NCBI GenBank assembly: GCA_963735025.1
Contig: CAVTJG010000011.1
Location: 200,157 to 264,156 of the forward strand
DNA length: 64,000 bases
Direction of reading: 5' to 3'
Source of the DNA: JAABRB01 sp963735025
GTDB taxonomy: Bacteria > Pseudomonadota > Gammaproteobacteria > Burkholderiales > SG8-39
Shown here in pieces: positions 45,867 through 55,653 of this stretch (within the stretch, counting starts at the first letter, position 1; every line of letters starts with the position of its first letter). Below the pieces are notes generated by a model. The model was given only the letters and a program-made list of their open reading frames with translations, was not told the origin of the DNA and ran no database searches. The position numbers and the translations under genes are program-made.

Positions 45867-47036
45867 ATGCCTGGAGCCCCCTGCATCGCGCTTGTTGCCG
45901 GCGAAGCATCCGGAGATCTGATCGGGAGTGGTGTCGTCGCGGCGATTCGCAGACAGGTTCCCGGAGCATCCTTCGTCGGCATCGGGGGGCCACGGTTGAT
46001 CGCCGCAGGTCTCAAACCCTGGTACCCGCAGGAAAAGCTCGCGGTCCATGGGCTCGTCGAAGTGCTGGCACACCTCCGCGAGTTGATCTCGATCCGCCGC
46101 GAACTCGTGGCGCGTCTACTCGAATTGCGTCCGACCCTGTTCCTGGGCATCGATTCGCCGGATTTCAATCTCGGCATAGAGCGCACGCTCAAGCGCGCAG
46201 GGATCGCCACCGCGCACATGGTCAGCCCCACGGTCTGGGCCTGGCGCTCGGGACGCATCCGCACCATCCGCGCCGCGGTCGACCACATGCTGGTGCTGTT
46301 TCCATTCGAGGAAGCCATCTACCGCGCCGCCGGCATTCCAGCGACGTTCATCGGTCACCCGCTTGCGGACGAGATCCCCGCGGACGTCGACCAGGGTGCC
46401 GCACGCGACGATCTGCGACTGCCGCGCAACGCACCCGTGATAGCGGTTCTTCCAGGCAGCCGCCGGAGCGAGATCGAACGGATGGCGCCACCCTTTATTC
46501 TCACAGCACGCCTGGTTCTCGAACGTGTTCCGGACGCGCGCTTTCTCGTCCCGCTCGTCACGCGCGAGACGCGCGATCTGTTCGAGGGAATACTCTATCG
46601 CGAGCAGGCTCGCGACCTGCCGATGTCGCTCTTGTTCGGACACGCCCAGGAGGCGCTCGCCGCGAGCGACGTCGCGCTCGCCACGAGTGGCACCGTGACG
46701 CTCGAAGCGGCGCTGGTGGGGCGGCCCATGGTGATTGCGTACCGCATCGCGCCGCTCTCCTATTCGATCGCCAGGCGGCTCATTCGCGTGAACGAAATGG
46801 GTCTGCCCAACATTCTCGCGGGCGAGCTCGTCGTCCCTGAGTTTGTCCAGGACGCCGCCACGCCCGAGAATCTTGCCCAGGCGCTCGTCAACCTGCTGCT
46901 TGACGAGCCGGTGCGCGCGGCGATGCAGGCGCGGTTCGCCGAGCTGCACGGCGTGCTGCGCCGTGGTGCGGCCGAAACTGCCGCACGGGCACTACTTCCG
47001 TATCTCGGCGAGGCCGGTGCACGTGCGGCAGCCTGA
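45867..47036 (+). CDS. lpxB: Lipid-A-disaccharide synthase LpxB
   Basis: Joins UDP-diacylglucosamine and lipid X into the lipid A disaccharide. It is a GT19 glycosyltransferase of 389 aa, with the N-terminal ALVAGEASGDLIG, VWAWRSGRI, FPFEEAIYR, VLPGSRRSEIERM and the C-terminal donor site LATSGTVTLEAALVGRPMVIAYR. It completes lpxD-fabZ-lpxA-lpxB. Its end overlaps the rnhB start. Confidence 0.96.
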   Translation: MPGAPCIALVAGEASGDLIGSGVVAAIRRQVPGASFVGIGGPRLIAAGLKPWYPQEKLAVHGLVEVLAHLRELISIRRELVARLLELRPTLFLGIDSPDFNLGIERTLKRAGIATAHMVSPTVWAWRSGRIRTIRAAVDHMLVLFPFEEAIYRAAGIPATFIGHPLADEIPADVDQGAARDDLRLPRNAPVIAVLPGSRRSEIERMAPPFILTARLVLERVPDARFLVPLVTRETRDLFEGILYREQARDLPMSLLFGHAQEALAASDVALATSGTVTLEAALVGRPMVIAYRIAPLSYSIARRLIRVNEMGLPNILAGELVVPEFVQDAATPENLAQALVNLLLDEPVRAAMQARFAELHGVLRRGAAETAARALLPYLGEAGARAAA

Positions 47037-47640
47037 TTCTGGTGCCCTTGCCTGCGGGGTGGACGAGGCGGGGCGCGGGCCCATTGCAGGGCCGGTGTAT
47101 GCGGCAGCCGTGGTGCTCGATCGACACAAGCGCATCGCGGGGCTGGACGACTCGAAACGCTTGAGCGAGCGCCGCCGTGGCGAGCTTGCCGAGCTCATCA
47201 GGGAGCGCGCGCTGGCGTGGGCCGTCGCCAGCGCATCCGTGGAGGAGATCGACCAGTTGAACATTCTCGTCGCGACGCTGCTCGCGATGCGGCGCGCGAT
47301 AAATGCGCTGACCATCGTCCCGGACCGGGTTCTCGTCGACGGCCTGCATTGTCCTGACATCCGGATTCCGACGCGTGCGATCGTCGATGGCGACGCGAAG
47401 GTGGCGGCAATCTCTGCCGCGTCGATCCTTGCCAAGACCCACCGCGACGCCGAGATGCTCAGATTGCACGAACGCTTTCCGCAATACGGCCTCGACCGCC
47501 ACAAGGGATATCCGACGCGCGCGCATCTCTCGGCTTTGCGCGCGCATGGCGCATGCGAGATCTACCGGCGCACTTTCAAGCCGGTGCGGGACGTGCTTCT
47601 GGCCGGCGCGCGGACGGCGACCGTGCAGCGGCCCGACTAG
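47023..47640 (+). CDS. rnhB: Ribonuclease HII
   Basis: Cleaves RNA in RNA-DNA hybrids and single ribonucleotides in DNA. Acidic site residues are in CGVDEAGRGPIAG (Asp and Glu) and VDGLHC, with AISAASILAKTHRDA downstream. About 205 aa. The start lies inside the lpxB end; GTG at 47023 or 47017 are both in frame. In many betaproteobacteria a TrmH-type methyltransferase follows; here the sen pair intervenes. Confidence 0.93.
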   Translation: MRQPDSGALACGVDEAGRGPIAGPVYAAAVVLDRHKRIAGLDDSKRLSERRRGELAELIRERALAWAVASASVEEIDQLNILVATLLAMRRAINALTIVPDRVLVDGLHCPDIRIPTRAIVDGDAKVAAISAASILAKTHRDAEMLRLHERFPQYGLDRHKGYPTRAHLSALRAHGACEIYRRTFKPVRDVLLAGARTATVQRPD

Positions 47641-47656
47641 GGATGTCTGCGTATAC

Positions 47657-47680
47657 GGGGATATCTCCCCCTTTGTCCCC
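47657..47680. repeat. Palindromic repeat between rnhB and senB
   Basis: GGGGA-TATC-TCCCC (47657-47670) followed by CTTTGTCCCC. Read on the minus strand, it gives GGGGACAAAGGGGGAGATATCCCC, which matches the core at 1035-1066. It lies in the short convergent gap between rnhB and senB and may also end transcripts. Confidence 0.5.
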
Positions 47681-47698
47681 AAAATCCAGACGACGCGC

Positions 47699-48667
47699 TT
47701 AGCGCGACAGTCGAGCAGCTTCGCGAACGACTGACAGGACCCCGCGGCGCTCGGACGTCGGCGTGAACAAGCGCCCGCGCGCCGTCGTTGCGCGCCGCAA
47801 GCGCGCATAGAAAGCGGGATCCGCGCGTGCGCGTGCGATCAGTCGCGCCAGTGAGTGGGTGTCCGCGAGCGGGTACGTTCCAGGATAGCCGCGCCCGAGC
47901 ATGCCGATATTCCCTGGTATTCGCGAGGCGATCACGGGAACGCCGATGCGTGCGGCTTCGCAGATCACATTTGCGCCGCCTTCCATGCGGGAGCTCACCA
48001 CCAGAACATGGCTCCGTCGCAGCCAGTCGAGCGCGCGCCCGTGGGAAAGCCCACCCAGCCACCGGTACCTTCGGTCCGCACGACCGAGGCGGCGCGCTTC
48101 ATCTCCCATGGCCGGCGAAAGCGCATCCCCCAGGTGGACGACTTCTATCTCCGGCATCTCCGCCAGTTCCTGCACCGCATAGGCGGCCCGGAACGGATCC
48201 TTCTCCTCGCGCAGGTGCCCCAGGACGGCGACTCGGAACTTCCTGCTCGGCGGCGCGGCTGGCCCGGTGACATCTGAGGATTGAAAGACGACTCGCGTTT
48301 TGCGCCGCAAGCGGGCGGAGAGTTCGTCCATCCCACGTTCTTGCAGGACAACTAGAAGCGTCGCCATGTCGAGCGAGGCTTGCGCGTCGACGTTGCTCAC
48401 TATGTCGCGATACAGATCGGTGCCCGTCAGCACGACGACCAGCGGCCCACCAGGGTTGGCCGCCCGGTAGCGGGCGATGGAGGCAAAGCTCCGGCGCGCG
48501 TGCAGGGCGACGAGCAGATCACAGCGCGCGTCATTCAATTCGGTGGTGACGTGGACATCATATCCCGCGCCGCGCAGAAACGATGCGTAGCGTTGCGCGG
48601 TGTGACGGTTTCCCGTGCGGGATCGCGCGGCGGCGGGCGTGACAACGACAATTCTCATGGGAGACAT
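47699..48667 (-). CDS. senB: Predicted selenosugar synthase SenB (GT4-like, TIGR04348 type)
   Basis: A 322-aa glycosyltransferase-like protein. Features are the N-terminal MRIVVVTPAAARSRTGNRHTAQRYA, TGTDLYRD (81-88), HLREEKDPFR (~151-160) and an EX7E motif (Glu229 to Glu237) in SSRMEGGANVICEAARIGVPV. These match the TIGR04348 family as I recall it. SenB couples selenophosphate to a UDP-sugar to make a selenosugar for selenoneine synthesis (known from Variovorax). The divergent neighbour is a SenA/EgtB-like protein, which supports the call. No selD/senC is in the window. ATG at 48658 is an alternative start. Confidence 0.78.
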   Translation of the reverse strand: MSPMRIVVVTPAAARSRTGNRHTAQRYASFLRGAGYDVHVTTELNDARCDLLVALHARRSFASIARYRAANPGGPLVVVLTGTDLYRDIVSNVDAQASLDMATLLVVLQERGMDELSARLRRKTRVVFQSSDVTGPAAPPSRKFRVAVLGHLREEKDPFRAAYAVQELAEMPEIEVVHLGDALSPAMGDEARRLGRADRRYRWLGGLSHGRALDWLRRSHVLVVSSRMEGGANVICEAARIGVPVIASRIPGNIGMLGRGYPGTYPLADTHSLARLIARARADPAFYARLRRATTARGRLFTPTSERRGVLSVVREAARLSR

Positions 48668-48688
48668 CGTCGGTTAAACTTGTCGATC

Positions 48689-50038
48689 ATGCATGCCGCC
48701 GCTCCCATTACCGGCCCCGTTCCCACTGTCTTCGGTGCGTCCTTCTCGCCACCAGGCAATCTGCGAGCCGCCGAGGTGGCACAGCATCTCGTCGCCGCGC
48801 GGGCGCGGGTCGAAGCGCTAACCGGGGACCTTTGCGGGGCCCAATTGTTGGGGCCGAAGCTCGAGATCGTCAATCCGGTTCTCTGGGAGATTGGCCATGT
48901 TGCGTGGTTCCAGGAGCACTGGTGCCTGCGGGTTCGGCAGGATGGCACACGCGCGCCAAGCATGCTCGCCGGGGCGGATGAGCTATACGATTCGACGGCG
49001 ATTCCTCACGATGTGCGCTGGTCGCTTCCGTTGCCGGACCTCGCCGCGACCCGCAGCTTCCTCGGTGCCGTCCTCGAGCGCGTCCTCGAACGTCTGGAAC
49101 GGCGAACCGATGACGCGTGGATGGTCTATTTTGCGGAGCTGGCCGCTTGCCACGAGGACATGCACGCGGAAGCGTTTCACTACACGCGCCAGACGCTGGC
49201 CTACGACGCTCCCGCGCTCTCGGCCGCACCACGGGCGACGGATGCGGATACAAGCGAAGGTGGCGATGCGGCATTCGCCGGAGGCACGTTTCTGTTGGGC
49301 GCGAATCGGGGCAGTGACTTCGTGCACGACAACGAGAAATGGGCGCACGAAGTGTCCATTCGTCCCTTCCGGATGGCGCGCTACCAGGTCACCAATCGCG
49401 AGTTCGTCGAGTTCGTGGAGGCGGGCGGCTATGACCAACGTGGGCACTGGAGCGAAGATGGCTGGCGCTGGCGCACTCGACGGCCCGCTACCGCGCCTTG
49501 CTACTGGCGCAAGGTGGACGGGCGCTGGCAGCAGCGCCGGTTCGCAGACTGGGTGCCCCTCACGCCGGACGAGCCGGTCATTCACGTGACCTGGTACGAG
49601 GCCGAAGCCTACTGCCGTTTCGCCGGTCGACGGCTACCGACCGAGTCGGAGTGGGAATACGCGGCTTGCAATGGGCGATCCACCGACAAGACCCTCACTC
49701 CGTGGGGCGGGGGGCGACCGGATACGCTGCACGCCAATCTCGATGGCGTCGGCCCCGCGCCGGTGAGCAGTTTCGCAGCGGGTGATTCGCCACGCGGTTG
49801 CCGCCAATTGCTCGGGAATGTCTGGGAGTGGACGGCCAGCACGTTCGAGCCGTACCCGGGATTCGTGCCCGACCCGTACGCGGAGTATTCCGCACCATGG
49901 TTCGGCTCGCGCAAGGTCCTGCGGGGAGGAAGCTTCGCGACGCCGCAGAGGCTCGTTCGGAACACCTGGCGAAACTTCTTCACTCCAGATCGCGACGACG
50001 TCTTCGCGGGCTTCCGGACCTGCACCCTTGCCGAGTGA
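48689..50038 (+). CDS. senA: Predicted selenoneine synthase SenA (EgtB-like non-heme iron enzyme)
   Basis: A 449-aa protein with an N-terminal DinB-like domain and a C-terminal FGE-sulfatase domain, the EgtB architecture. Iron ligands are probably His70 (EIGHVAWFQEHW) and His155/His159 in HEDMHAE. The C-terminal part has GGTFLLGANRG, ARYQVTNREFVEFV, NVWEWTAS, KVLRGGSF and the terminal RNTWRNFFTPDRDDVFAGFR. EgtB forms a C-S bond on hercynine, whereas SenA forms the C-Se bond. Pairing with a TIGR04348 glycosyltransferase, with no egtD or EgtB-type gamma-glutamylcysteine gene nearby, favours SenA. The ATG at 48689 is close to a weak -10, so the transcript may be leaderless. Confidence 0.78.
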   Translation: MHAAAPITGPVPTVFGASFSPPGNLRAAEVAQHLVAARARVEALTGDLCGAQLLGPKLEIVNPVLWEIGHVAWFQEHWCLRVRQDGTRAPSMLAGADELYDSTAIPHDVRWSLPLPDLAATRSFLGAVLERVLERLERRTDDAWMVYFAELAACHEDMHAEAFHYTRQTLAYDAPALSAAPRATDADTSEGGDAAFAGGTFLLGANRGSDFVHDNEKWAHEVSIRPFRMARYQVTNREFVEFVEAGGYDQRGHWSEDGWRWRTRRPATAPCYWRKVDGRWQQRRFADWVPLTPDEPVIHVTWYEAEAYCRFAGRRLPTESEWEYAACNGRSTDKTLTPWGGGRPDTLHANLDGVGPAPVSSFAAGDSPRGCRQLLGNVWEWTASTFEPYPGFVPDPYAEYSAPWFGSRKVLRGGSFATPQRLVRNTWRNFFTPDRDDVFAGFRTCTLAE

Positions 50039-50849
50039 AAGCACGCCAGCGAAGCGGATCCAGTCGCGTGACAACGCCTGGTACAAATCGCTGCAGCGAC
50101 TCGCTACGTCATCGCGCGAGCGCCGTGCGCAGGGCCGAGCGATACTCGACGGACCGCACCTGATCGAAGCCTGGCGATCCGGCGGCGCCTCGGCCGACGC
50201 GCTGGTGGCGAGCGAGTCGGGATACGCTCGTCCGGACGCGCGCGCATTGTTCGCCGAAACACCCGCGAAAACGCGCATTATCCTGACCGATCGTCTCTTC
50301 GACGCCGTCGCGCAGGTCAGCACGCCGGTGGGGATCATGGCGGTCGTGCCTACCCCCGGACCGGCGCCGCTGCCCGACCGTATCGGTGACGCCGTCCTCG
50401 TGGACGGCGTCCAGGATGCCGGCAATCTCGGATCCATCTTGCGCAGCGCGGCGGCGGCAGCGGTCGCCGACGTTTTCTTGTCGTCGGGAACCGTGTTTGC
50501 GTGGTCGCCGCGCGTGCTCCGGGCAGGGATGGGAGCACACTTCGCGCTGGTCATCCGGGAAGGCGTTCGACTCGACGACTTGCTTGAACGCTGCGTGGGC
50601 AGGGTGGCCGCGGCCGATGCTCATGGGGCGACTTCACTGCACGAGTGCGACCTGCGCGGCCCGGTCGCCTGGATCTTCGGTAACGAGGGCGCCGGGGTTT
50701 CGGCCGTGCTCGCGGATCGGGCAACCGACCGGTTGCGCATTCCCATGCCGGGCCCGACCGAGTCGCTCAACGTCGCGGCGGCGGCAGCGGTCTGCCTGTT
50801 CGAGCAGGTGCGACAGCGTTCCGTCAGTAGACGCGACGCTCCAGCTTGA
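50028..50849 (+). CDS. TrmH/SpoU-family RNA 2'-O-methyltransferase
   Basis: A 273-aa SPOUT methyltransferase. An N-terminal substrate-binding domain (RDNAWYKSLQRLATSSRERRAQGRAILDG) precedes the knot-forming motifs DGVQDAGNLGSILRSA, FGNEGAGVS and IPMPGPTESLNVAAAAAV. The target RNA is unknown; the family methylates rRNA or tRNA ribose. The best start is TTG at 50028, 11 bp inside senA, so the two may be translationally coupled. The 3' end overlaps ppsR convergently by 26 bp. Confidence 0.88.
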   Translation: MPSESTPAKRIQSRDNAWYKSLQRLATSSRERRAQGRAILDGPHLIEAWRSGGASADALVASESGYARPDARALFAETPAKTRIILTDRLFDAVAQVSTPVGIMAVVPTPGPAPLPDRIGDAVLVDGVQDAGNLGSILRSAAAAAVADVFLSSGTVFAWSPRVLRAGMGAHFALVIREGVRLDDLLERCVGRVAAADAHGATSLHECDLRGPVAWIFGNEGAGVSAVLADRATDRLRIPMPGPTESLNVAAAAAVCLFEQVRQRSVSRRDAPA

Positions 50850-51651
50850 CGTCCTGGAGAATCTGCGTCGCAATCTCCTCGATCGAGCGGGTCGTGGAAT
50901 TGACCCACTTGACCCCGTGTCGACGCATCAGGCGCTCGGCCTGGTCGACCTCGTAGCGGCAGTTGTCGAGGCTCGAATAGTGGCTGTCAGGGCGCCGCTC
51001 ATTTCGGATCCGCGCGAGGCGCTCGGGCGTGATCGACAGCCCATAGAGCTTGGACATGTGCGCTTCGGCGACATCGGGGAGCTTGCCACGTTCGAAGTCA
51101 TCGGGAATGAGCGGGCAATTGGCCGCTTTGATTCCGAATTGCAGGGCGAGGTACAGGCACGTCGGTGTCTTGCCGCTGCGCGAAACGCCGAGCAGAACGA
51201 CATCGGCCAGACCGAGTTCGGCGTTGCCGAGACCGTCATCGTGCGCGAGCGTGAAGTTGATCGCCTCGATCCGGTGCTGGTAGCCGCTGCTGTCGGCGAC
51301 GCTGTGCGACCGGCCCGCCGTGTGCGTCGATCCCGCCTTGAACTCTGCTTCGAGCGGACCGAGGAAAGTATCGAAAAAATCGAGAACCAGCGCGTCTGCC
51401 TGGCGCACCATCTCGCGAATCTGGTCGTTCACGAGGGTGGTGAATACCACTGGACGGCTAGCGCCACTCGCGCGCACGGCGTTGATGCGGGCTACGCATT
51501 CGGCCGCCTTGGCGGCGCTGTCGACAAACGGAATCACGACCTGCGAGACCTCGAGCGCCTCGAACTGGGTGAGCAGGCTGTGACCGAGCATCTCGGCCGT
51601 GATACCCGTCCCGTCGGAAATGAAGAAGATGGTGCGTCGGAGTTGCGACAA
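50824..51651 (-). CDS. ppsR: PEP synthase regulatory protein (kinase/pyrophosphorylase, DUF299)
   Basis: PpsR phosphorylates or dephosphorylates PpsA to switch it off or on in response to ADP and phosphate. The 275-aa protein starts RRTIFFISDGTGITAEMLGHSLL and has a P-loop GVSRSGKTPTCLYLA. It is divergent from ppsA, the partner it regulates, which is the usual layout. Confidence 0.95.
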   Translation of the reverse strand: MSQLRRTIFFISDGTGITAEMLGHSLLTQFEALEVSQVVIPFVDSAAKAAECVARINAVRASGASRPVVFTTLVNDQIREMVRQADALVLDFFDTFLGPLEAEFKAGSTHTAGRSHSVADSSGYQHRIEAINFTLAHDDGLGNAELGLADVVLLGVSRSGKTPTCLYLALQFGIKAANCPLIPDDFERGKLPDVAEAHMSKLYGLSITPERLARIRNERRPDSHYSSLDNCRYEVDQAERLMRRHGVKWVNSTTRSIEEIATQILQDVKLERRVY

Positions 51652-51677
51652 GGGAGCTCGATGTGGCCCAGGGACTG

Positions 51678-51706
51678 GAGTATCGAATCAGAGTATCGAA
51701 TCAGAG
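51678..51706. repeat. 13-bp tandem duplication between ppsR and ppsA
   Basis: GAGTATCGAATCA occurs at 51678-51690 and 51691-51703, followed by another GAG. It lies in the 197-bp divergent region and could be a regulator-binding site or a simple slippage product. Confidence 0.7.
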
Positions 51707-51766
51707 TTTTGAAGCGGCCCGGCGGGGAAGGGCATTGCCGCTAAAATAGCTGCTTCGCCGCAGGTC

Positions 51767-51808
51767 GGCAACCCGCATGGGGCAACCCGTGCGGGGTAAC
51801 CCGCGTAT
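51767..51808 (+). repeat. Three 14-bp imperfect tandem repeats upstream of ppsA
   Basis: GGCAACCCGCATGG, GGCAACCCGTGCGG and GGTAACCCGCGTAT lie head to tail with no gap, ending 40 bp before the ppsA start. The GGYAACCCG core is constant. A TAAAAT box at 51742-51747 lies just upstream, so the repeats are probably in the 5' leader. Confidence 0.7.
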
Positions 51809-51848
51809 ACCAATCAGTGGGAGCAACCAGAATGGCCAGGGAAAGAGA

Positions 51849-54221
<2,373 letters not shown>

Positions 54222-54227
54222 TGCGAT

Positions 54228-54671
54228 TCAGCCGGTTCGCAGCAGGCGCTGCTTCTCCCGATTCCATTCGCGCTCCTTCTCGGTGGCGCGCTTGTCGTAC
54301 TGCTTCTTGCCGCGGGCGAGGCCGATCTCCAGCTTGATCCGTCCCTTCGCGTAGTGCAGATTGAGCGGCACGAGGGTATAGCCTGCCTGCTCGACTTTAC
54401 CGATCAATCGGTTGATCTGCTCGGCATGCAGGAGCAGCTTCCGCGTTCGCACAGGATCCGGCTGCACGTGCGTGGAGGCGCTGCCGAGCGGGCTGATATG
54501 TGCCCCGATCAGGTAGATTTCCCGGTTGCGGATCACGACATAGGCTTCCTTCAGCTGCGCGCGGGCAGCACGGATCGCCTTCACTTCCCAGCCTTCGAGC
54601 GCCACCCCCGCCTCGTAGCGCTCTTCGATGAAGTAGTCGTGGAAGGCCTTGCGGTTCTCGACGATGCTCAT
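54228..54671 (-). CDS. smpB: SsrA-binding protein SmpB
   Basis: SmpB delivers tmRNA to stalled ribosomes. The 147-aa protein shows NRKAFHDYFIEERYEAGVALEGWEVKAIRAARAQLKEAYV and the basic C-terminal tail GKKQYDKRATEKEREWNREKQRLLR. It is the usual neighbour of rnfH, though the ratA gene often found between them is missing. Confidence 0.97.
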   Translation of the reverse strand: MSIVENRKAFHDYFIEERYEAGVALEGWEVKAIRAARAQLKEAYVVIRNREIYLIGAHISPLGSASTHVQPDPVRTRKLLLHAEQINRLIGKVEQAGYTLVPLNLHYAKGRIKLEIGLARGKKQYDKRATEKEREWNREKQRLLRTG

Positions 54672-54713
54672 TTCGTGTGGCCGGGCTAAGCTTCCCGGAT
54701 TCTAGCAGCGTCG

Positions 54714-55034
54714 ATGATGATGACAGTCGAGCGAACTGCGATGAACCTGGTCCGGTTCCAGGTGGAGGTCGTCTATGCAGGGCTGCGGCGCCAGGCGTGC
54801 TACGTACTGAGCGTGGCGCAGGGGACGACGGTTGCGGAGGCAATCCATAGTAGCGGTGTTCTCGAAGCGTTCTCGGAAATCGACCTCGCCCGCCAGCGCG
54901 TCGGCGTGCATGGAAAACTAGTGCGACTCGCGCAGGTCTTGCGCGATGGAGATCGGGTCGAAATCTATCGGCCGCTCAGCGCGGACCCCAAGGACGCGCG
55001 GCGCAAGCGGGCAGTACGGCGCGGGAAACGCTGA
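54714..55034 (+). CDS. rnfH: RnfH family ubiquitin-like protein
   Basis: A 106-aa beta-grasp protein (UPF0125). VRFQVEVVYAGLRRQACYVLSVAQGTTVAEAI and the C-terminal VLRDGDRVEIYRPLSADPKDARRKRA are characteristic. Function is not settled; the family is linked to electron-transport Rnf in some species only by name and context. It is divergent from smpB across 42 bp. The start could be a later Met or Val. Confidence 0.88.
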   Translation: MMMTVERTAMNLVRFQVEVVYAGLRRQACYVLSVAQGTTVAEAIHSSGVLEAFSEIDLARQRVGVHGKLVRLAQVLRDGDRVEIYRPLSADPKDARRKRAVRRGKR

Positions 55035-55061
55035 CCGGCCGGATGACCTTGTCCGGCGGGA

Positions 55062-55532
55062 TTACTTGCAGTTGGTCTGCACCTGCTGCTGGGCACGCTC
55101 GGTTTCGCGAACTCGGTTGGAGTCGTCGAGGTAGGTCTTCTCGCCCTGCTGGTTGAAGCGCGCGATCCGCTGGCCGGAATTCAGGGCCGCAAGGTTCCGC
55201 CGAGCCGAATCGCAAGCTTCCGAATTCTGTTTCTGCTCGGCGGCCGCCTGTTGCTGCTTCTGCTGAGCGTCGGCCTGCTCCTGGCGGCGCTTCTGGAAGT
55301 CCTTGTCGAGATCGGCGGCGCTCTTTCCGCCCGCCGCGGCCCCGGTCGACTGGCTTCCGATGGAACTCACGGTGTTCCTTACTTCCTGGGGCTGCTGTCT
55401 CGTATCCGTCGGCTTGCGATCCGAGTACTGAACCCGGCCGTTGGCATCGACCCACTTGTAGAGCTGCGCCTGGGCCGGCGCGGCCAGCAGCAGCAGCGCC
55501 AGGAGCACCACGCGAAACGGGACTGGAATCAT
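55062..55532 (-). CDS. DUF4124 domain periplasmic protein
   Basis: A 156-aa protein with a clear signal peptide (VVLLALLLLAAPAQA, cleavage before QLYKW). A DUF4124 domain follows (QLYKWVDANGRVQYSDRKP), then a Gln/Ala/Lys-rich low-complexity coil (~85-115). DUF4124 proteins are common in beta- and gammaproteobacterial envelopes and have no assigned role. It sits between rnfH and guaB on the opposite strand, upstream of the guaB promoter. Confidence 0.85.
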   Translation of the reverse strand: MIPVPFRVVLLALLLLAAPAQAQLYKWVDANGRVQYSDRKPTDTRQQPQEVRNTVSSIGSQSTGAAAGGKSAADLDKDFQKRRQEQADAQQKQQQAAAEQKQNSEACDSARRNLAALNSGQRIARFNQQGEKTYLDDSNRVRETERAQQQVQTNCK

Positions 55533-55616
55533 GACATTGTCCTCGTGGACAGGGGTTCGGGGAACATATCGGCTTTGCCCAGCCGAGTCAATCGAGGGAA
55601 GGCCAGAAGACGATGA

Positions 55617-55645
55617 TTTACCGGGCATTTTCCCGGACGTATAAT
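55617..55645 (+). promoter_or_regulatory. Predicted guaB promoter with an internal inverted repeat
   Basis: TTTACC (55617-55622), a 17-bp spacer and a perfect TATAAT (55640-55645). The spacer region contains CCGGG-CATTTT-CCCGG (55621-55636), an inverted repeat where a repressor could compete with polymerase. The predicted start site is only a few bases from the GTG at 55654. Confidence 0.65.
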
Positions 55646-55653
55646 GCATCTTT

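Noticed and set aside
48689..50038. Call the EgtB-like gene an ergothioneine EgtB
   Set aside because: The adjacent TIGR04348-type glycosyltransferase is the hallmark partner of SenA, and no egtD or other egt gene is present here. The alternative remains possible and is stated in the feature.
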